Positions 44,745-54,369 of a DNA stretch of 64,000 nucleotides are shown one piece after another; the first letter of the stretch is position 1; each line of letters begins with the position of its first letter. The stretch lies in assembly GCA_031291445.1 (NCBI GenBank), contig JARLJA010000152.1, positions 1-64,000 on the forward strand. Direction: 5' to 3'. A program made the translations under genes and the position numbers. The notes under the pieces were generated by a model that had not been told where the DNA came from, did not search any database, and saw only the letters and a program-made list of their open reading frames with translations. This stretch comes from Xanthobacteraceae bacterium (lineage in GTDB: Bacteria; Pseudomonadota; Alphaproteobacteria; Rhizobiales; Xanthobacteraceae).

Positions 44745-45596
44745 ATGACCAGACTGGTTCACCATCGCCGCCTCGACGGCTTTCATTTCGTGGTGCTCGA
44801 TGCGCCGGAAACGCGCAACGCGCTGTCGCCGGACATGGTGCAGGCGATCGACGCGGCCATTGCCGTGGTGCGCGACGACGACGGCGCGCGCGCCGTGGTC
44901 CTGCGCGGTGCCGGCGCGATGTTTTCCGCTGGGGGCAATATCGGAAACTTTTCCCAGCGGCTGGCGGAAGCCTCCGGCGACCACGATCCCGTCGCGGCCC
45001 GAAACCGCGAATTCGGCGCCTTTCTCGAACGCTTCGCGCAGCTCGACGTGCCGAGTGTCGCGGTGGTCGAGGGCGCGGCCATCGGTGGCGGCCTCGGTCT
45101 CGCGTGCTGCTGCGATTTCGTCATCGTGGCGGCGGATGCCAAATTCGCGCTGACGGAGACCACGCTCGGCATCCTGCCGGCGCAGATCGCGCCGTTTCTG
45201 GTCGATCGGCTGGGCCGGGCGACAACGCTACGGCTGACCCTGTCGGGGCAGCGCTTCGACGGTCATACCGCGCTCGATCTGGGCGTCGCCGATATCGCGG
45301 CGGAGACGCGCGAGGAGATCGAGGAGTGCCTTGCACACGTGCTGTCGGCGATCGGGCGGTGCGGGCCACGGGCCAACCGCCGGTTCAAGCGCCTGATGCG
45401 CGACGAGGCCGCGGCCGATCGGCGGCGCGCCTGGCTCGACGCCGCGGCGCGTGGGTTTTCCGATTGCATGCGGGATGAGGGCGCGGAGGGCATCGCGGCG
45501 TTCCGTGACAAGCGGCCGGCATCGTGGGTGCGGCCGGTCGCAGCCGCAGAGATCCGCGAAACGCTGGCGCCGCTCGCGATCCGGGGCGAAGCGTGA
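44745..45596 (+). CDS. Enoyl-CoA hydratase family protein (AtuE-like)
   Basis: 283 residues of the crotonase fold. The oxyanion-hole segments are AGAMFSAGGNIGNF and EGAAIGGGLGLACCCDFVIV, and FALTETTLGILPAQIAPFLVDRLG follows. The PAQIAPF segment recalls isohexenylglutaconyl-CoA hydratase (AtuE) more than ordinary EchA, but I state this from memory. Expected reaction: hydration of the glutaconyl-CoA-type product of the carboxylase. ATG 44745 has only a weak upstream GGGA; the frame is open further upstream inside the previous gene. Its stop overlaps the ATG of the carboxylase alpha gene (TGATG). Confidence 0.85.
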   Translation: MTRLVHHRRLDGFHFVVLDAPETRNALSPDMVQAIDAAIAVVRDDDGARAVVLRGAGAMFSAGGNIGNFSQRLAEASGDHDPVAARNREFGAFLERFAQLDVPSVAVVEGAAIGGGLGLACCCDFVIVAADAKFALTETTLGILPAQIAPFLVDRLGRATTLRLTLSGQRFDGHTALDLGVADIAAETREEIEECLAHVLSAIGRCGPRANRRFKRLMRDEAAADRRRAWLDAAARGFSDCMRDEGAEGIAAFRDKRPASWVRPVAAAEIRETLAPLAIRGEA

Positions 45597-47596
45597 TGAC
45601 AAAGCTGGTTCGCCAATTCGATACGGTTCTCATCGCCAATCGCGGCGAGATCGCCATGCGGGTGCAGCGCACGGCGCGCCGGCTCGGTCTGCGCACGGTC
45701 GTGGTCTATTCCGAAGCCGATCGGGACATGGCTTACGTGCGCGCCGCCGACGAGGCGCTGTGCATCGGGCCGGCGCCGGCGCGGGAGTCCTACCTGGACG
45801 TCGATGCGATCCTGGCGGCGGCGCGGCGTAGCGGCGCCGAAGCCATTCATCCCGGATACGGCTTCCTGTCGGAGAATGCTGATTTCGCGGCCCGCGTCGA
45901 GGCGGCCGGGCTGGTGTTCGTCGGGCCGTCGGCGGCGGCGATCGACGCCATGGGCAACAAGGCGCGCGCCAAGGGGATCATGGAGCAGGCCGGCGTGCCG
46001 GTGGTGCCCGGCTTTCGCGGCACCGAGGCGAGCGAGGCCGCGTTCCTCGATGGCGCGAACGCGATCGGCTATCCGGTCATGGTGAAGGCAGCCGCCGGCG
46101 GCGGCGGACGCGGCATGCGGCTGGTTCATTCCGAGGCCGAACTCAGGAGCGCGCTGGCTTCGGCGCGGTCGGAGGCGCAGGCCGCCTTCGGATCCGGCGA
46201 ACTGCTGCTGGAACGGGCCATTCTTCGTCCCCGTCACATCGAGATCCAGGTGCTGGCGGATGCCCACGGCAACGTCGTTCACCTCGGCGAGCGCGACTGT
46301 TCGGTCCAGCGCCGGCACCAGAAAGTGATCGAGGAGACGCCGTCGCCCGCGGTCGGCGCGGCGTTGCGCGCCCGCATGACCGAGACCGCGATCACCGCGG
46401 CGAGGGCAATCGGCTATATCGGCGCGGGCACCCTCGAATTTCTCCTCGACGAGGGCGGCCGCTACTACTTCATGGAGATGAACACGCGCCTCCAGGTCGA
46501 GCATGCGGTCACGGAAATGGTGACCGGTCTCGATCTGGTCGAGTGGCAGTTCCGGGTCGCCGCCGGCGAGCCGCTCGGATTCTCCCAGGGCGATATTGCG
46601 TTCGAGGGGCACGCGATCGAGGTGCGGCTGTGCGCGGAGGCGCCCGAGGCCGGATTCCTGCCGCAGTCTGGGCCGGTCGTCGCGTGGGTCGCGCCGGACC
46701 GCGATTGCGACGTGCGGGTCGACCACTGCCTGCGGTCCGGTGCCGATATCAGCCCCCACTACGACTCGATGATCGCGAAGATCGTGGCCCACGGGCGCGA
46801 TCGCAACGAGGCGGTCCGCAAGCTCGCCGGAGCGCTCGAACGCACGATCCTGCTTGGGACGCCATGCAATCAGTCCTTCCTGCTCGATTGCGTGCGCCAT
46901 CCGGAATTCCGTTCGGGGGCAACCCACACCGGGTTCATCGCCGAGCATTTCCCGCGCCCCGCGGCTCGGCCGATGCCGCCGGAATTCATCGCGGCGGTGC
47001 TGGTCGCGGTCTCCGAGACCTCGTCCCGGCACGGGCTGCGCGATCAGGCGCCGGCCAGCGTGACGGTGATGGCGGCCGGCGAAACCATCGCGGGCAAAGT
47101 CCGCCGCGTCGGCGCCTGCGCCGAGGTCATGTTCACTGCGGGCGGCTCGTCGCGGACCGTGGTTGTGGAGCACCTGCGGATCGTCGACGAGGCGCCGCCG
47201 GTCCGCTCCGTGGTCTGCGAAGTCGAAGGCAGGACGGTCGCGATCGGTTTCGTCGACACCGGCGAGGCGATCCTCGTGGCGGCCGCCGGTCGGAACTGGA
47301 CACTGGCGCGGCCCAATCCGCTGGCGCGCCGCGCGCGGATCTCCAACGGGGCCATCGTCGCGCCGCTGTCGGGCCGCGTCGTCGGCGTCGCCGCCGAGCT
47401 CGGCGCCGAGGCGCGCGCCGGCGACGTCCTGGTCGTGATCGAGGCGATGAAGATGGAGCACCGGCTGTGCGCCGGCGTCGACGGCATCATCGCGGCGATC
47501 GACGTCAAGGTCGGCGACCAGACCCGTGTCGGCCAGGTGCTGGCTCGGGTCGCGGTCGCGGCCGACGGTGCAGCCGCAGGAGGTGGACATGGCTAG
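45596..47596 (+). CDS. atuF: Acyl-CoA carboxylase biotin-carboxylase/BCCP (alpha) subunit, AtuF/LiuD-like
   Basis: 666 residues in the order biotin carboxylase N-domain (DTVLIANRGEIAMRVQRTARRLG), ATP-grasp (MVKAAAGGGGRGMRLV; MEMNTRLQVEHAVTEMVTGLDLVEWQ), BC C-domain, a linker, and a C-terminal biotinyl domain with K619 in EAMKMEH. It carboxylates its biotin from bicarbonate with ATP and passes the carboxyl group to the carboxyltransferase encoded at 41914. Length matches AtuF (about 660). Its start overlaps the previous stop and its end overlaps the start of the AtuA gene by 8 bp, so the three genes are translationally coupled. Confidence 0.9.
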   Translation: MTKLVRQFDTVLIANRGEIAMRVQRTARRLGLRTVVVYSEADRDMAYVRAADEALCIGPAPARESYLDVDAILAAARRSGAEAIHPGYGFLSENADFAARVEAAGLVFVGPSAAAIDAMGNKARAKGIMEQAGVPVVPGFRGTEASEAAFLDGANAIGYPVMVKAAAGGGGRGMRLVHSEAELRSALASARSEAQAAFGSGELLLERAILRPRHIEIQVLADAHGNVVHLGERDCSVQRRHQKVIEETPSPAVGAALRARMTETAITAARAIGYIGAGTLEFLLDEGGRYYFMEMNTRLQVEHAVTEMVTGLDLVEWQFRVAAGEPLGFSQGDIAFEGHAIEVRLCAEAPEAGFLPQSGPVVAWVAPDRDCDVRVDHCLRSGADISPHYDSMIAKIVAHGRDRNEAVRKLAGALERTILLGTPCNQSFLLDCVRHPEFRSGATHTGFIAEHFPRPAARPMPPEFIAAVLVAVSETSSRHGLRDQAPASVTVMAAGETIAGKVRRVGACAEVMFTAGGSSRTVVVEHLRIVDEAPPVRSVVCEVEGRTVAIGFVDTGEAILVAAAGRNWTLARPNPLARRARISNGAIVAPLSGRVVGVAAELGAEARAGDVLVVIEAMKMEHRLCAGVDGIIAAIDVKVGDQTRVGQVLARVAVAADGAAAGGGHG

Positions 47597-49406
47597 GACG
47601 AGCGACCGTAGCATACGCATCGGCGGGGCCAGCGGCTTCTGGGGCGATTCCGCCATCGCCACCCCGCAGCTTCTCGCCGTCGAGGGCCTCGACTACCTCG
47701 TCTACGACTATCTCGCCGAGACGACCATGGCGATCCTCGCCCGCGCCAAGGTCAAGAACCCGGCGCTCGGCTATGCGGTGGATTTCGTCACCGACGTCAT
47801 CGAACCTCATCTGGCGACGGCGCTGGGCAGGGGCGTGAAGATCATCGCCAACGCCGGGGGCCTCAATCCCGGAGCCTGCCGAGACGCCATCCAGCGCGTG
47901 GCCGAAGCGGCCGGCCTGCAGCCGAGGATCGCGGTGGTCAGCGGCGACGATCTCCTTCCGGCCTGGACCGCGGGGCGCCTCACCACGGTACGGCGGCTCA
48001 ATTCCGACGAGGCGATTCCGGAAGCGCTGTTGTCGATGAACGCCTATGTCGGCGCCCGCGGTATCGCCGAAGCCCTGGCGGCGGGCGCCGACATCGTGAT
48101 CACCGGCCGTGCGGTGGACAGCGCGGTGGTGGTCGGCGCCGCGGCCCATGCGTTCGGCTGGTCGTGGCGCGACTGGGATCGCCTCGCCGGCGCGACCATC
48201 GCCGGCCATCTGATCGAATGCGGCGCGCAGGCCACCGGCGGCCTGTTCACCGATTGGGACCGTGTGCCCGCCTGGGACAACATCGGCTATCCGGTGATCG
48301 ACGTGAGGGACGACGGCAGTTGCGTGCTGACCAAGCCGAGCGGCACCGGCGGGCTGATCGATCCGCTCGCGGTGTCGGAACAGCTGCTCTACGAGGTCGG
48401 CGATCCGGCCCGCTACGTCATGCCGGACGTGGTCTGCGATCTCAGCCAGGTGCGCGTGGCGTGGGAGGAGGGGCGTGTCGGCGAGGCGGTGAAGGTTTCG
48501 GGGATGCGCGGCCTGCCGCCGACCCGGGACTACAAGGGCAACGCCACGTGGCAGGACGGCTTCCAGATCCAGGTCATGATGGCGATCCGCGGCATCGATG
48601 CGCCGGCGAAGGCGCGCACCACCGCGGAAGCGCTGCTGAAGCGCACCAGCCGGATGATGGCCGAGGCCGGCTTCGGCGGCTATTCGGCGACCGCCGTGGA
48701 ATTGCTGGGATGCGAGAGCCTGTACGGGCCTCACGCCCGCGCGCTTCGGACCCGGGAGGTGGTGCTGCGCATCGCCGCGCGCCATCCCCAGGCCAAGGCG
48801 CTGCGCTTCCTGCAGAAGGAGTGCTCGTCGGCCGGAACGTCCATGGCGGCCGGCACCCGCAGCACGTTCTCGGGACGTGTCGACGTCCAGTCGCTGATCC
48901 GGGTCCTGCCGTTCCTGGTCGACAAGGCCGAAGCGCCGCTGGTGCTCTCGAGCCCGGACGGCGCGGACACGCCGCTGCCGTCGCCGGAGCAGGGGGACAC
49001 GTCAACGCTGTCCGCGGCGCCGACGCCCGAGCCGGCGCCTCCCGTACCGGGTGACGATCTGATCGAAGTCCCGCTGGTGCGCGTCGCGGTCGCCCGCAGC
49101 GGCGACAAGGGCGACGACGAGAACATCGGCGTCATCGCCCGTCATCCGCAATGGCTGCCCTATCTGCGCCAGCAGATGACCACCGAGGCGGTGCGACAAT
49201 ATTTCTCGCATCTGGTGGCCGGCGCGGTGGAGCGCTTCGAGGTGCCGGGCCTGCATGCACTGAATTTCGTGCTCCACGCCGCGCTCGGCGGCGGGGGCGT
49301 GTCGAGCCTGCGTTCCGATCCGCTCGGAAAATCCTTCGGACAAATGCTGCTGGACTTTCCGGTACGGGTCCCGGCAGCGGCGCTGCAGCGGGCAATCGAC
49401 GGATAG
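47589..49406 (+). CDS. atuA: Acyclic terpene utilisation protein AtuA family (DUF1446)
   Basis: 605 residues. Positions 1 to about 455 are the DUF1446/AtuA domain (IRIGGASGFWGDSAIATPQLL; YLVYDYLAETTMAILARAK; ANAGGLNPGACRDAI; ITGRAVDSAVVVGAAAHAFGW; YVMPDVVCDLSQV). A Pro-rich linker at about 475-490 leads to a C-terminal domain of about 110 residues (VARSGDKGDDENIGVIARHP; HALNFVLHAALGGGGVSSLR). AGGAGG precedes ATG 47589. AtuA is required for growth of Pseudomonas on citronellol/geraniol-type compounds, but its reaction is unknown. Its presence in this carboxylase operon is the main reason to prefer an atu-like over a plain leucine pathway. Confidence 0.9.
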   Translation: MARTSDRSIRIGGASGFWGDSAIATPQLLAVEGLDYLVYDYLAETTMAILARAKVKNPALGYAVDFVTDVIEPHLATALGRGVKIIANAGGLNPGACRDAIQRVAEAAGLQPRIAVVSGDDLLPAWTAGRLTTVRRLNSDEAIPEALLSMNAYVGARGIAEALAAGADIVITGRAVDSAVVVGAAAHAFGWSWRDWDRLAGATIAGHLIECGAQATGGLFTDWDRVPAWDNIGYPVIDVRDDGSCVLTKPSGTGGLIDPLAVSEQLLYEVGDPARYVMPDVVCDLSQVRVAWEEGRVGEAVKVSGMRGLPPTRDYKGNATWQDGFQIQVMMAIRGIDAPAKARTTAEALLKRTSRMMAEAGFGGYSATAVELLGCESLYGPHARALRTREVVLRIAARHPQAKALRFLQKECSSAGTSMAAGTRSTFSGRVDVQSLIRVLPFLVDKAEAPLVLSSPDGADTPLPSPEQGDTSTLSAAPTPEPAPPVPGDDLIEVPLVRVAVARSGDKGDDENIGVIARHPQWLPYLRQQMTTEAVRQYFSHLVAGAVERFEVPGLHALNFVLHAALGGGGVSSLRSDPLGKSFGQMLLDFPVRVPAAALQRAIDG

Positions 49407-49452
49407 CGACAGAATTGAATCAACAACAAGAACGCTAACAGGGGCGAGTGGG

Positions 49453-50781
49453 ATGGAAATCGTAACGCGTGTGTCGAAGGCCGGTGCGGCGACGGATCTC
49501 GATCGAATCTATCGAAAGATCGCCTGGCGCCTGCTGCCGTTCCTGTTCATCTGTTACGTCGTGAACTACATCGATCGCGCCAATATCGGGTTCGCCAAGC
49601 TCCAGTTCACCAAGGACATCGGAATCTCGGAAGCGGCCTACGGCCTCGGCGCCGGGCTGTTCTACATCGGTTACGTCCTGTTCGAGATCCCGAGTAATTT
49701 CTATCTGCAAAAGGCAGGGATCCGCGCCACGCTGGTGCGGATCATGGTCCTGTGGGGGCTGGTCTCCGGGCTGATGAGCTTCGTCTCGAGCCCCGGGCAG
49801 CTCTACCTCGCCAGGTTCCTGCTTGGCGTCGCCGAGGCCGGCTTCTTCCCTGGCGTGATCCTGTATCTGACCTACTGGTTCCCGGCGCCGCGGCGCGCGC
49901 GCATCACCTCGCTTCTGGTGCTGGCGCTGGTGGTCGCGGGCATGTTCGGCAGCCTGGTGTCGGGCTGGATCCTGACCGCGGCCTCCGGATTGTTCGGTCT
50001 CAAGGGCTGGCAGGCGCTGTTCGTCCTCGAGGCCATTCCGGCGATCGCGCTCGGGATCCTGGCGCTGTTCGCGCTCGACGATGGTCCGGCGACCGCGACC
50101 TGGCTCAGCGCCGAGGAGAAGGAGCTGCTGCGCGCCGATCTCGACCTCGACCGCCAGACCAAGGCGGCGCGAAAGACCGGCTTCGCCGACGCCTTTCGTG
50201 ATCCGCGGGTCTATATCGCCTCGCTGATCTACAGCACCATCGGCGCGGCGTCGGCGGTAATTTCGCTGTGGATTCCGACGTTGATCAGGAACGCCGGGGT
50301 GAAGGACCTTCAGACCGTCGGCCTGCTGGCGATGATTCCCTATGCCGCCGCGGGCATCGGCATGATCCTCACGGGCCGCAGCTCGGATCGCCGCCTGGAA
50401 CGGCGCTGGCACGTGGTGGTGCCGGCGGTGCTGGCGTCGTTCGCCTTTCTCGCGCTCGGCCTTCCGAACGTCGGCATGCCCTTCACCATTGCCATGCTTT
50501 GCATTGCCTCGGCCGGAGTCTACGGCGCGATCTCGGTGTTCTGGACCTTGCCGCCGGCCTATCTCTCCGGCCGCTCGGCGGCCGCCGGAATTGCGCTGAT
50601 CAGCAGCGTCGGCGCCGGTCTCGGCGGCTTCGGTGGCGCGACCGTCGTCGGTTGGATCACACAGGCAACCGGGAGCATCTTCGCCGGCATCATGTTCGTC
50701 AGCGGCCTGATGGTGCTCGGCGCGCTGGCCCTGCTTGCGTTCATCCCGGCCCGCGTGCTCGGCGAGGCCCGACGGCGCTAG
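49453..50781 (+). CDS. MFS transporter of the anion:cation symporter type
   Basis: 442 residues with 12 hydrophobic segments. The N-terminus LLPFLFICYVVNYIDRANIGFAKLQ and LGAGLFYIGYVLFEIPSNFYLQKAG are hallmarks of the ACS family (phthalate, tartrate and glucarate permeases), with FLLGVAEAGFFPGVILYLTYWFP in helix 4. Short aliphatic or aromatic carboxylates co-transported with protons are the usual substrates. It follows the AtuA gene by 46 bp on the same strand and most likely imports the acid that the operon's CoA transferase activates. Confidence 0.9.
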   Translation: MEIVTRVSKAGAATDLDRIYRKIAWRLLPFLFICYVVNYIDRANIGFAKLQFTKDIGISEAAYGLGAGLFYIGYVLFEIPSNFYLQKAGIRATLVRIMVLWGLVSGLMSFVSSPGQLYLARFLLGVAEAGFFPGVILYLTYWFPAPRRARITSLLVLALVVAGMFGSLVSGWILTAASGLFGLKGWQALFVLEAIPAIALGILALFALDDGPATATWLSAEEKELLRADLDLDRQTKAARKTGFADAFRDPRVYIASLIYSTIGAASAVISLWIPTLIRNAGVKDLQTVGLLAMIPYAAAGIGMILTGRSSDRRLERRWHVVVPAVLASFAFLALGLPNVGMPFTIAMLCIASAGVYGAISVFWTLPPAYLSGRSAAAGIALISSVGAGLGGFGGATVVGWITQATGSIFAGIMFVSGLMVLGALALLAFIPARVLGEARRR

Positions 50782-50999
50782 CCGCCGATCCCGGGAGTAA
50801 GTTGCCACATCCCGGTTGAAAGACGTCGCGGTTCTGAACTAGCCTGTCGCCTTGCGCCCGATGCGGGATTGGACATGGCTGGCTGAAGGACCACGCGCAT
50901 GCGAGAAACCGGCGCCTTTTCAAGGCCTCCGGCGCCCGTCGGGCGCGAGAGGCCGCGTCGTCTGCGGCCGGTCCCTGCAGCCTGCTGCTGCGACGGTCC

Positions 51000-52004
51000 A
51001 TGGCAGCCATGACTTCATCGGGCCTCGTCGATCCAGGCCTTGCCCGCCGTGCGGGCGCATTCCTGCTCGAACTCCACGCCATGTCGCGCAGTGTCCCGCT
51101 CGAGCGCTTCCAGCCGGCGACGCTGTCACGGCTGCGGTCGGACCTGCCGTTCCGCTCGGCGTGGTGGGGCATGCTGCGCGCCCGGCCGGGGATCCCGGTG
51201 ACGCTGCACAGCAATTTCGTCGACGGCCTGCCGAGCGAGTTCGTGCCGTGCTGGGAAGCGGTCAAACACGAGGACGAACTGGCGGCCAAGGTCCTCGCCG
51301 CGCCCGGCATCGCCGCCAGCGTCGAGACCAAGGAGCTGCGTCACAACAACAACCTGCTGGTGATGGTCGAGCGGTTCGGCATCGGCAGCGCCACGTCGAT
51401 CGCCGTGGTCGACCCGGGGCTCGGCGTGTTCACCTTTCTCTCGCTCTATCGCGGCCCCGACGCGGCGCCATTCGACGGCGGCGATCGCTGCCTGCAGGAG
51501 ATCGTGATGCCGCATCTGGCCGCCGCGTGGCATGCCAACTGGCTGTACCATCTCGAGGGGATGCGGGCTGGCTGGGAGCGGCCGCGCGATGGCCTTGGCG
51601 TCACCGACCGGCACGGGATGCTGCATGTCCGCGATCCGGCGTTCTCCGACCTGATGCGGAGCGAATGGCCGCGCTGGAATGGCTCCGCGCTGCCCGTCGC
51701 GCTGCAGGATTCGATCAGCCGCGGCGGCAAGTACGATGGACGTCAGCTGAGCATCGAGGCCTCGCGCCAGCACGATCTCACGGTGCTTCGGGTCCGGCCG
51801 CGCAGCGTGCTGGACCGGCTGTCGCCGCGCGAGGCGGAGATCGCGACCTGGTATCGCGAGGGCCTGTCGTACAAGCAGATCGCCGCCCGGCTGGCCTGTT
51901 CGCCTTACACGGTCCGCCATCACCTGCGGGCGATCTACGACAAGCTTGGCGTATCCAACAAGGCCGCGCTCGTCCGTCTCACTGACAAACGGCTCATGTC
52001 GTAG
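51000..52004 (+). CDS. LuxR-type HTH regulator
   Basis: 334 residues with a C-terminal LuxR/GerE helix-turn-helix (LSPREAEIATWYREGLSYKQIA, RLACSPYTVRHHLRAIYDKLGV) and a 260-residue N-terminal domain with no receiver or autoinducer-binding signature that I recognise; it may sense a small molecule. Two candidate ATGs (51000, 51009) lie three codons apart and neither has a strong ribosome-binding site. It stands between the MFS gene and an amidase gene on the same strand, 218 bp after the former and 111 bp before the latter. It could control either neighbour. Confidence 0.85.
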   Translation: MAAMTSSGLVDPGLARRAGAFLLELHAMSRSVPLERFQPATLSRLRSDLPFRSAWWGMLRARPGIPVTLHSNFVDGLPSEFVPCWEAVKHEDELAAKVLAAPGIAASVETKELRHNNNLLVMVERFGIGSATSIAVVDPGLGVFTFLSLYRGPDAAPFDGGDRCLQEIVMPHLAAAWHANWLYHLEGMRAGWERPRDGLGVTDRHGMLHVRDPAFSDLMRSEWPRWNGSALPVALQDSISRGGKYDGRQLSIEASRQHDLTVLRVRPRSVLDRLSPREAEIATWYREGLSYKQIAARLACSPYTVRHHLRAIYDKLGVSNKAALVRLTDKRLMS

Positions 52005-52115
52005 CCCCGTCCGCCGGCTGGCATGGAACATCTGGCCGATGGCGGGCGCCGCGCGCAGACCTAGTCTCGGGATGAAGCACGCCTTTTGAGCGCTGCAAAA
52101 TCCGGAGGCAAGAAA

Positions 52116-53549
52116 ATGAAGCTCGACGAATACGCCCGTTACGATGGCCTGGGTCTCGCCGAACTGGTGCGGAGCGGACAGGTGAGCTCCGAGGAGCTGG
52201 TGGCGACCGCCCAGAAGGCGATCGAGGTGGTGAACCCGAAGCTGAACGCTGTGATCGGCCCGGTCGAGCCGCGCAAGCCGGCTGCGGCGCCCGAGGCGGT
52301 GTTCGACGGCGTGCCGTTCCTGATCAAGGATCTGGTGCTTCATGCCGAGGGCGTGCGCTGCGACATGGGCAGCCGGCTCGTCGACAATACCTTCGTATCG
52401 CCGCACGATACCGAATTGATGCGCCGCTTCAAGGCTGCGGGGCTGGTGACGATCGGCCGGACCAATACGCCCGAACTGGGCTTCAGCCTCACCACCGAAC
52501 CGGTGCTGTATGGCCCGACCCGCAATCCCTGGGACATCAAGCGCTCGCCGGGCGGCTCCAGCGGCGGCTCATGCGCCGCCGTGGCGGCCGGCGTGGTGCC
52601 GGTCGCCCATGCCAATGACGGTGGCGGATCGATCCGCATCCCGGCTGCGGCCTGCGGGGTGGTCGGCCTCAAGCCGACCCGCGGGCGTACGCCGACCGGT
52701 CCTGAATTCAGTCAGCCGCTCCATGGCCTGGGCATCGAGCACGTGGTCACGCGTACGGTGCGCGATTGCGCGGCGGCGCTCGATGCGGTGCAGGGGCCCG
52801 GCGTCGGAGATCCCTTCATTATCCCTTCGCCGGCGCGGAGTTATGCCGCGGAGGTCGGCGCTCCGACCGGGCGGCTACGCGTCGCGGTGTCGCTCTCCGG
52901 TCTCATGGGGGTCCGCATCGGCGGCGAGACGCGTGATGCGGTGATGCGGGTCGCCCGCCAGCTCGAAGCGCTCGGTCATCACGTCACCGAGGCATCGCCG
53001 ACCTTCGACGAGGCCATGTTCCACCAGGCCAATCTGGTCTACTGGTGCGGCTTCCTGGCGGCCGGTGTTCTCGGCACGGCCCAGATGAACGGACGCAAGC
53101 CGTCGCTGGAGACGCTGGAGGCCACGACACTCGCCTGCTATGAACACGGCCTGTCGCTGAAGCTGGTCGACCTGGAGCTGGCGGATGCACATGCCAACAT
53201 GGTCTGCCGTTCGGTGGCGCCCTTCTTCAACGACTACGACGTGCTCCTGACGCCGACCATGGCCGGCGCCGCGCTGCCGCTCGGCCACACCAACGGCAAC
53301 GATCCGTCGCTGGGTGCGCAGGGCTGGTACGACCACCTGTTCACCAACGCGCCGTTCACGGGCCTCTACAACATGACCGGACAGCCGGCGATCAGCTTGC
53401 CGCTCGCGACCGACGCCGGGGGATTGCCCGTGGGCATCCAGTTCGTGGCACGCTTCGGCGCCGAAGACCTGCTGCTGCGCCTCGCCGCGCAGCTCGAGGA
53501 GGCGATGCCGTGGTCCGGCCGCCGGCCTGCCGTCCACGTCGCGGGGTAA
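52116..53549 (+). CDS. Amidase signature-family hydrolase
   Basis: A 477-residue amidase of the Ser-cisSer-Lys class. The catalytic Lys is in [11 protein letters not shown], and the cis-Ser and nucleophilic Ser lie in [34 protein letters not shown]. The remaining family segments ([22 protein letters not shown]-like [12 protein letters not shown]) are intact. It hydrolyses an amide to acid plus ammonia; the substrate could be an aryl or acyl amide, a nylon-type oligomer or a lactam-derived amide. GGAGG lies 8 nt before ATG 52116; an upstream in-frame ATG at 52086 precedes that site. It follows the LuxR-type gene, perhaps its target. Confidence 0.92.
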   Translation: MKLDEYARYDGLGLAELVRSGQVSSEELVATAQKAIEVVNPKLNAVIGPVEPRKPAAAPEAVFDGVPFLIKDLVLHAEGVRCDMGSRLVDNTFVSPHDTELMRRFKAAGLVTIGRTNTPELGFSLTTEPVLYGPTRNPWDIKRSPGGSSGGSCAAVAAGVVPVAHANDGGGSIRIPAAACGVVGLKPTRGRTPTGPEFSQPLHGLGIEHVVTRTVRDCAAALDAVQGPGVGDPFIIPSPARSYAAEVGAPTGRLRVAVSLSGLMGVRIGGETRDAVMRVARQLEALGHHVTEASPTFDEAMFHQANLVYWCGFLAAGVLGTAQMNGRKPSLETLEATTLACYEHGLSLKLVDLELADAHANMVCRSVAPFFNDYDVLLTPTMAGAALPLGHTNGNDPSLGAQGWYDHLFTNAPFTGLYNMTGQPAISLPLATDAGGLPVGIQFVARFGAEDLLLRLAAQLEEAMPWSGRRPAVHVAG

Positions 53550-53618
53550 GGAGAACGCGTGGCGTTCGTTCGGGCGCCGATCCGGGCCTGGACCTTGCGA
53601 GGTTCGGCCCGGCAGCGC

Positions 53619-54344
53619 TTATGACGCGATCGCGATCGGCGGCGCCTCGACCCGCGGCGTTTCAGCCTTGCCTAGGTCCGCACCGGCGAGCCTGAAGCGG
53701 ATGCCGTGCAGGCTGACCGTGAGCGGGATGGCGCGAAAGTCGTCATCGAAGGCGCGAATCCGCCGCCGTAGCTCCTGGGCGTCGATGTCGGGCGGAATGT
53801 CGCAGATCTCCTGGTACATCCGCCGCGTGCTCTTGACGCCGCTCCACGCGATCGGCAGCTCCGGTAGCGCGCCGGGCTCGTTGGCGATGTCTCTGGCCAT
53901 GCGCCAGAACAGATAGGCGAGGCGGACGAAGGCGATCTGCTCCAGCTCGCGCACGCTGACCTGGCCGGGAACGGCGAAGGCTTCGACCCCGACGATCGGG
54001 CCGGAATCCACCCGCGCGGCCATCGCATGCGCGGTGGCGCCGAAGGTCCGCGCGCCATCATAGAGCGCGAAATGCGCCGGCGCCCAGCCGGGATAGTGCG
54101 GCGGACCGGGATGGAAATTGTAGGCGCCGTGGCCGAGTGCGTCGAGGATTCGCTGGGGAACGATGACGGCGGTGGTGAATGCCACCAGGCGGGCGTTGCG
54201 CAGCTCCGATGGCGGGACGGCCGCGAGGTCATCAAGCGTCAGCGCGCCGCGAAACGACAGCGCCGGATTGTGCTGCCGGAGCAGCTCGCTGAGTGCGAAC
54301 TGCTGGGTGGCGCCGGCGGTCAGGAGGATGATGGTCTCGAGCAT
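53619..54344 (-). CDS. Formyltransferase-fold protein, probable glycan modification
   Basis: 241 residues. The middle has the formyltransferase-fold signature NFHPGPPHYPGWAPAHFALYDG, followed by TFGATAHAMAARVDSGPIVG, matching the region around the catalytic Asn-His-Asp of Fmt, ArnA and sugar N-formyltransferases. The Asn of the usual SLLP context is kept as NFHPGP. It lacks the OB-fold tRNA domain. It is the last gene of a three-gene minus-strand unit with a glycosyltransferase-like and a large HAD protein, so formylation of an amino sugar in a surface or flagellar glycan is the best guess. ATG 54344 fits the short N-terminal strand (MLETIILLTAG). Confidence 0.75.
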   Translation of the reverse strand: MLETIILLTAGATQQFALSELLRQHNPALSFRGALTLDDLAAVPPSELRNARLVAFTTAVIVPQRILDALGHGAYNFHPGPPHYPGWAPAHFALYDGARTFGATAHAMAARVDSGPIVGVEAFAVPGQVSVRELEQIAFVRLAYLFWRMARDIANEPGALPELPIAWSGVKSTRRMYQEICDIPPDIDAQELRRRIRAFDDDFRAIPLTVSLHGIRFRLAGADLGKAETPRVEAPPIAIAS

Positions 54345-54369
54345 GATGCAAGTCTCGCCTTGTGAAACG

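Noticed and set aside
45263-47662. A 799-codon open frame on the minus strand
   Set aside because: Antisense to the hydratase and biotin carboxylase genes, whose domain motifs are unambiguous on the plus strand.
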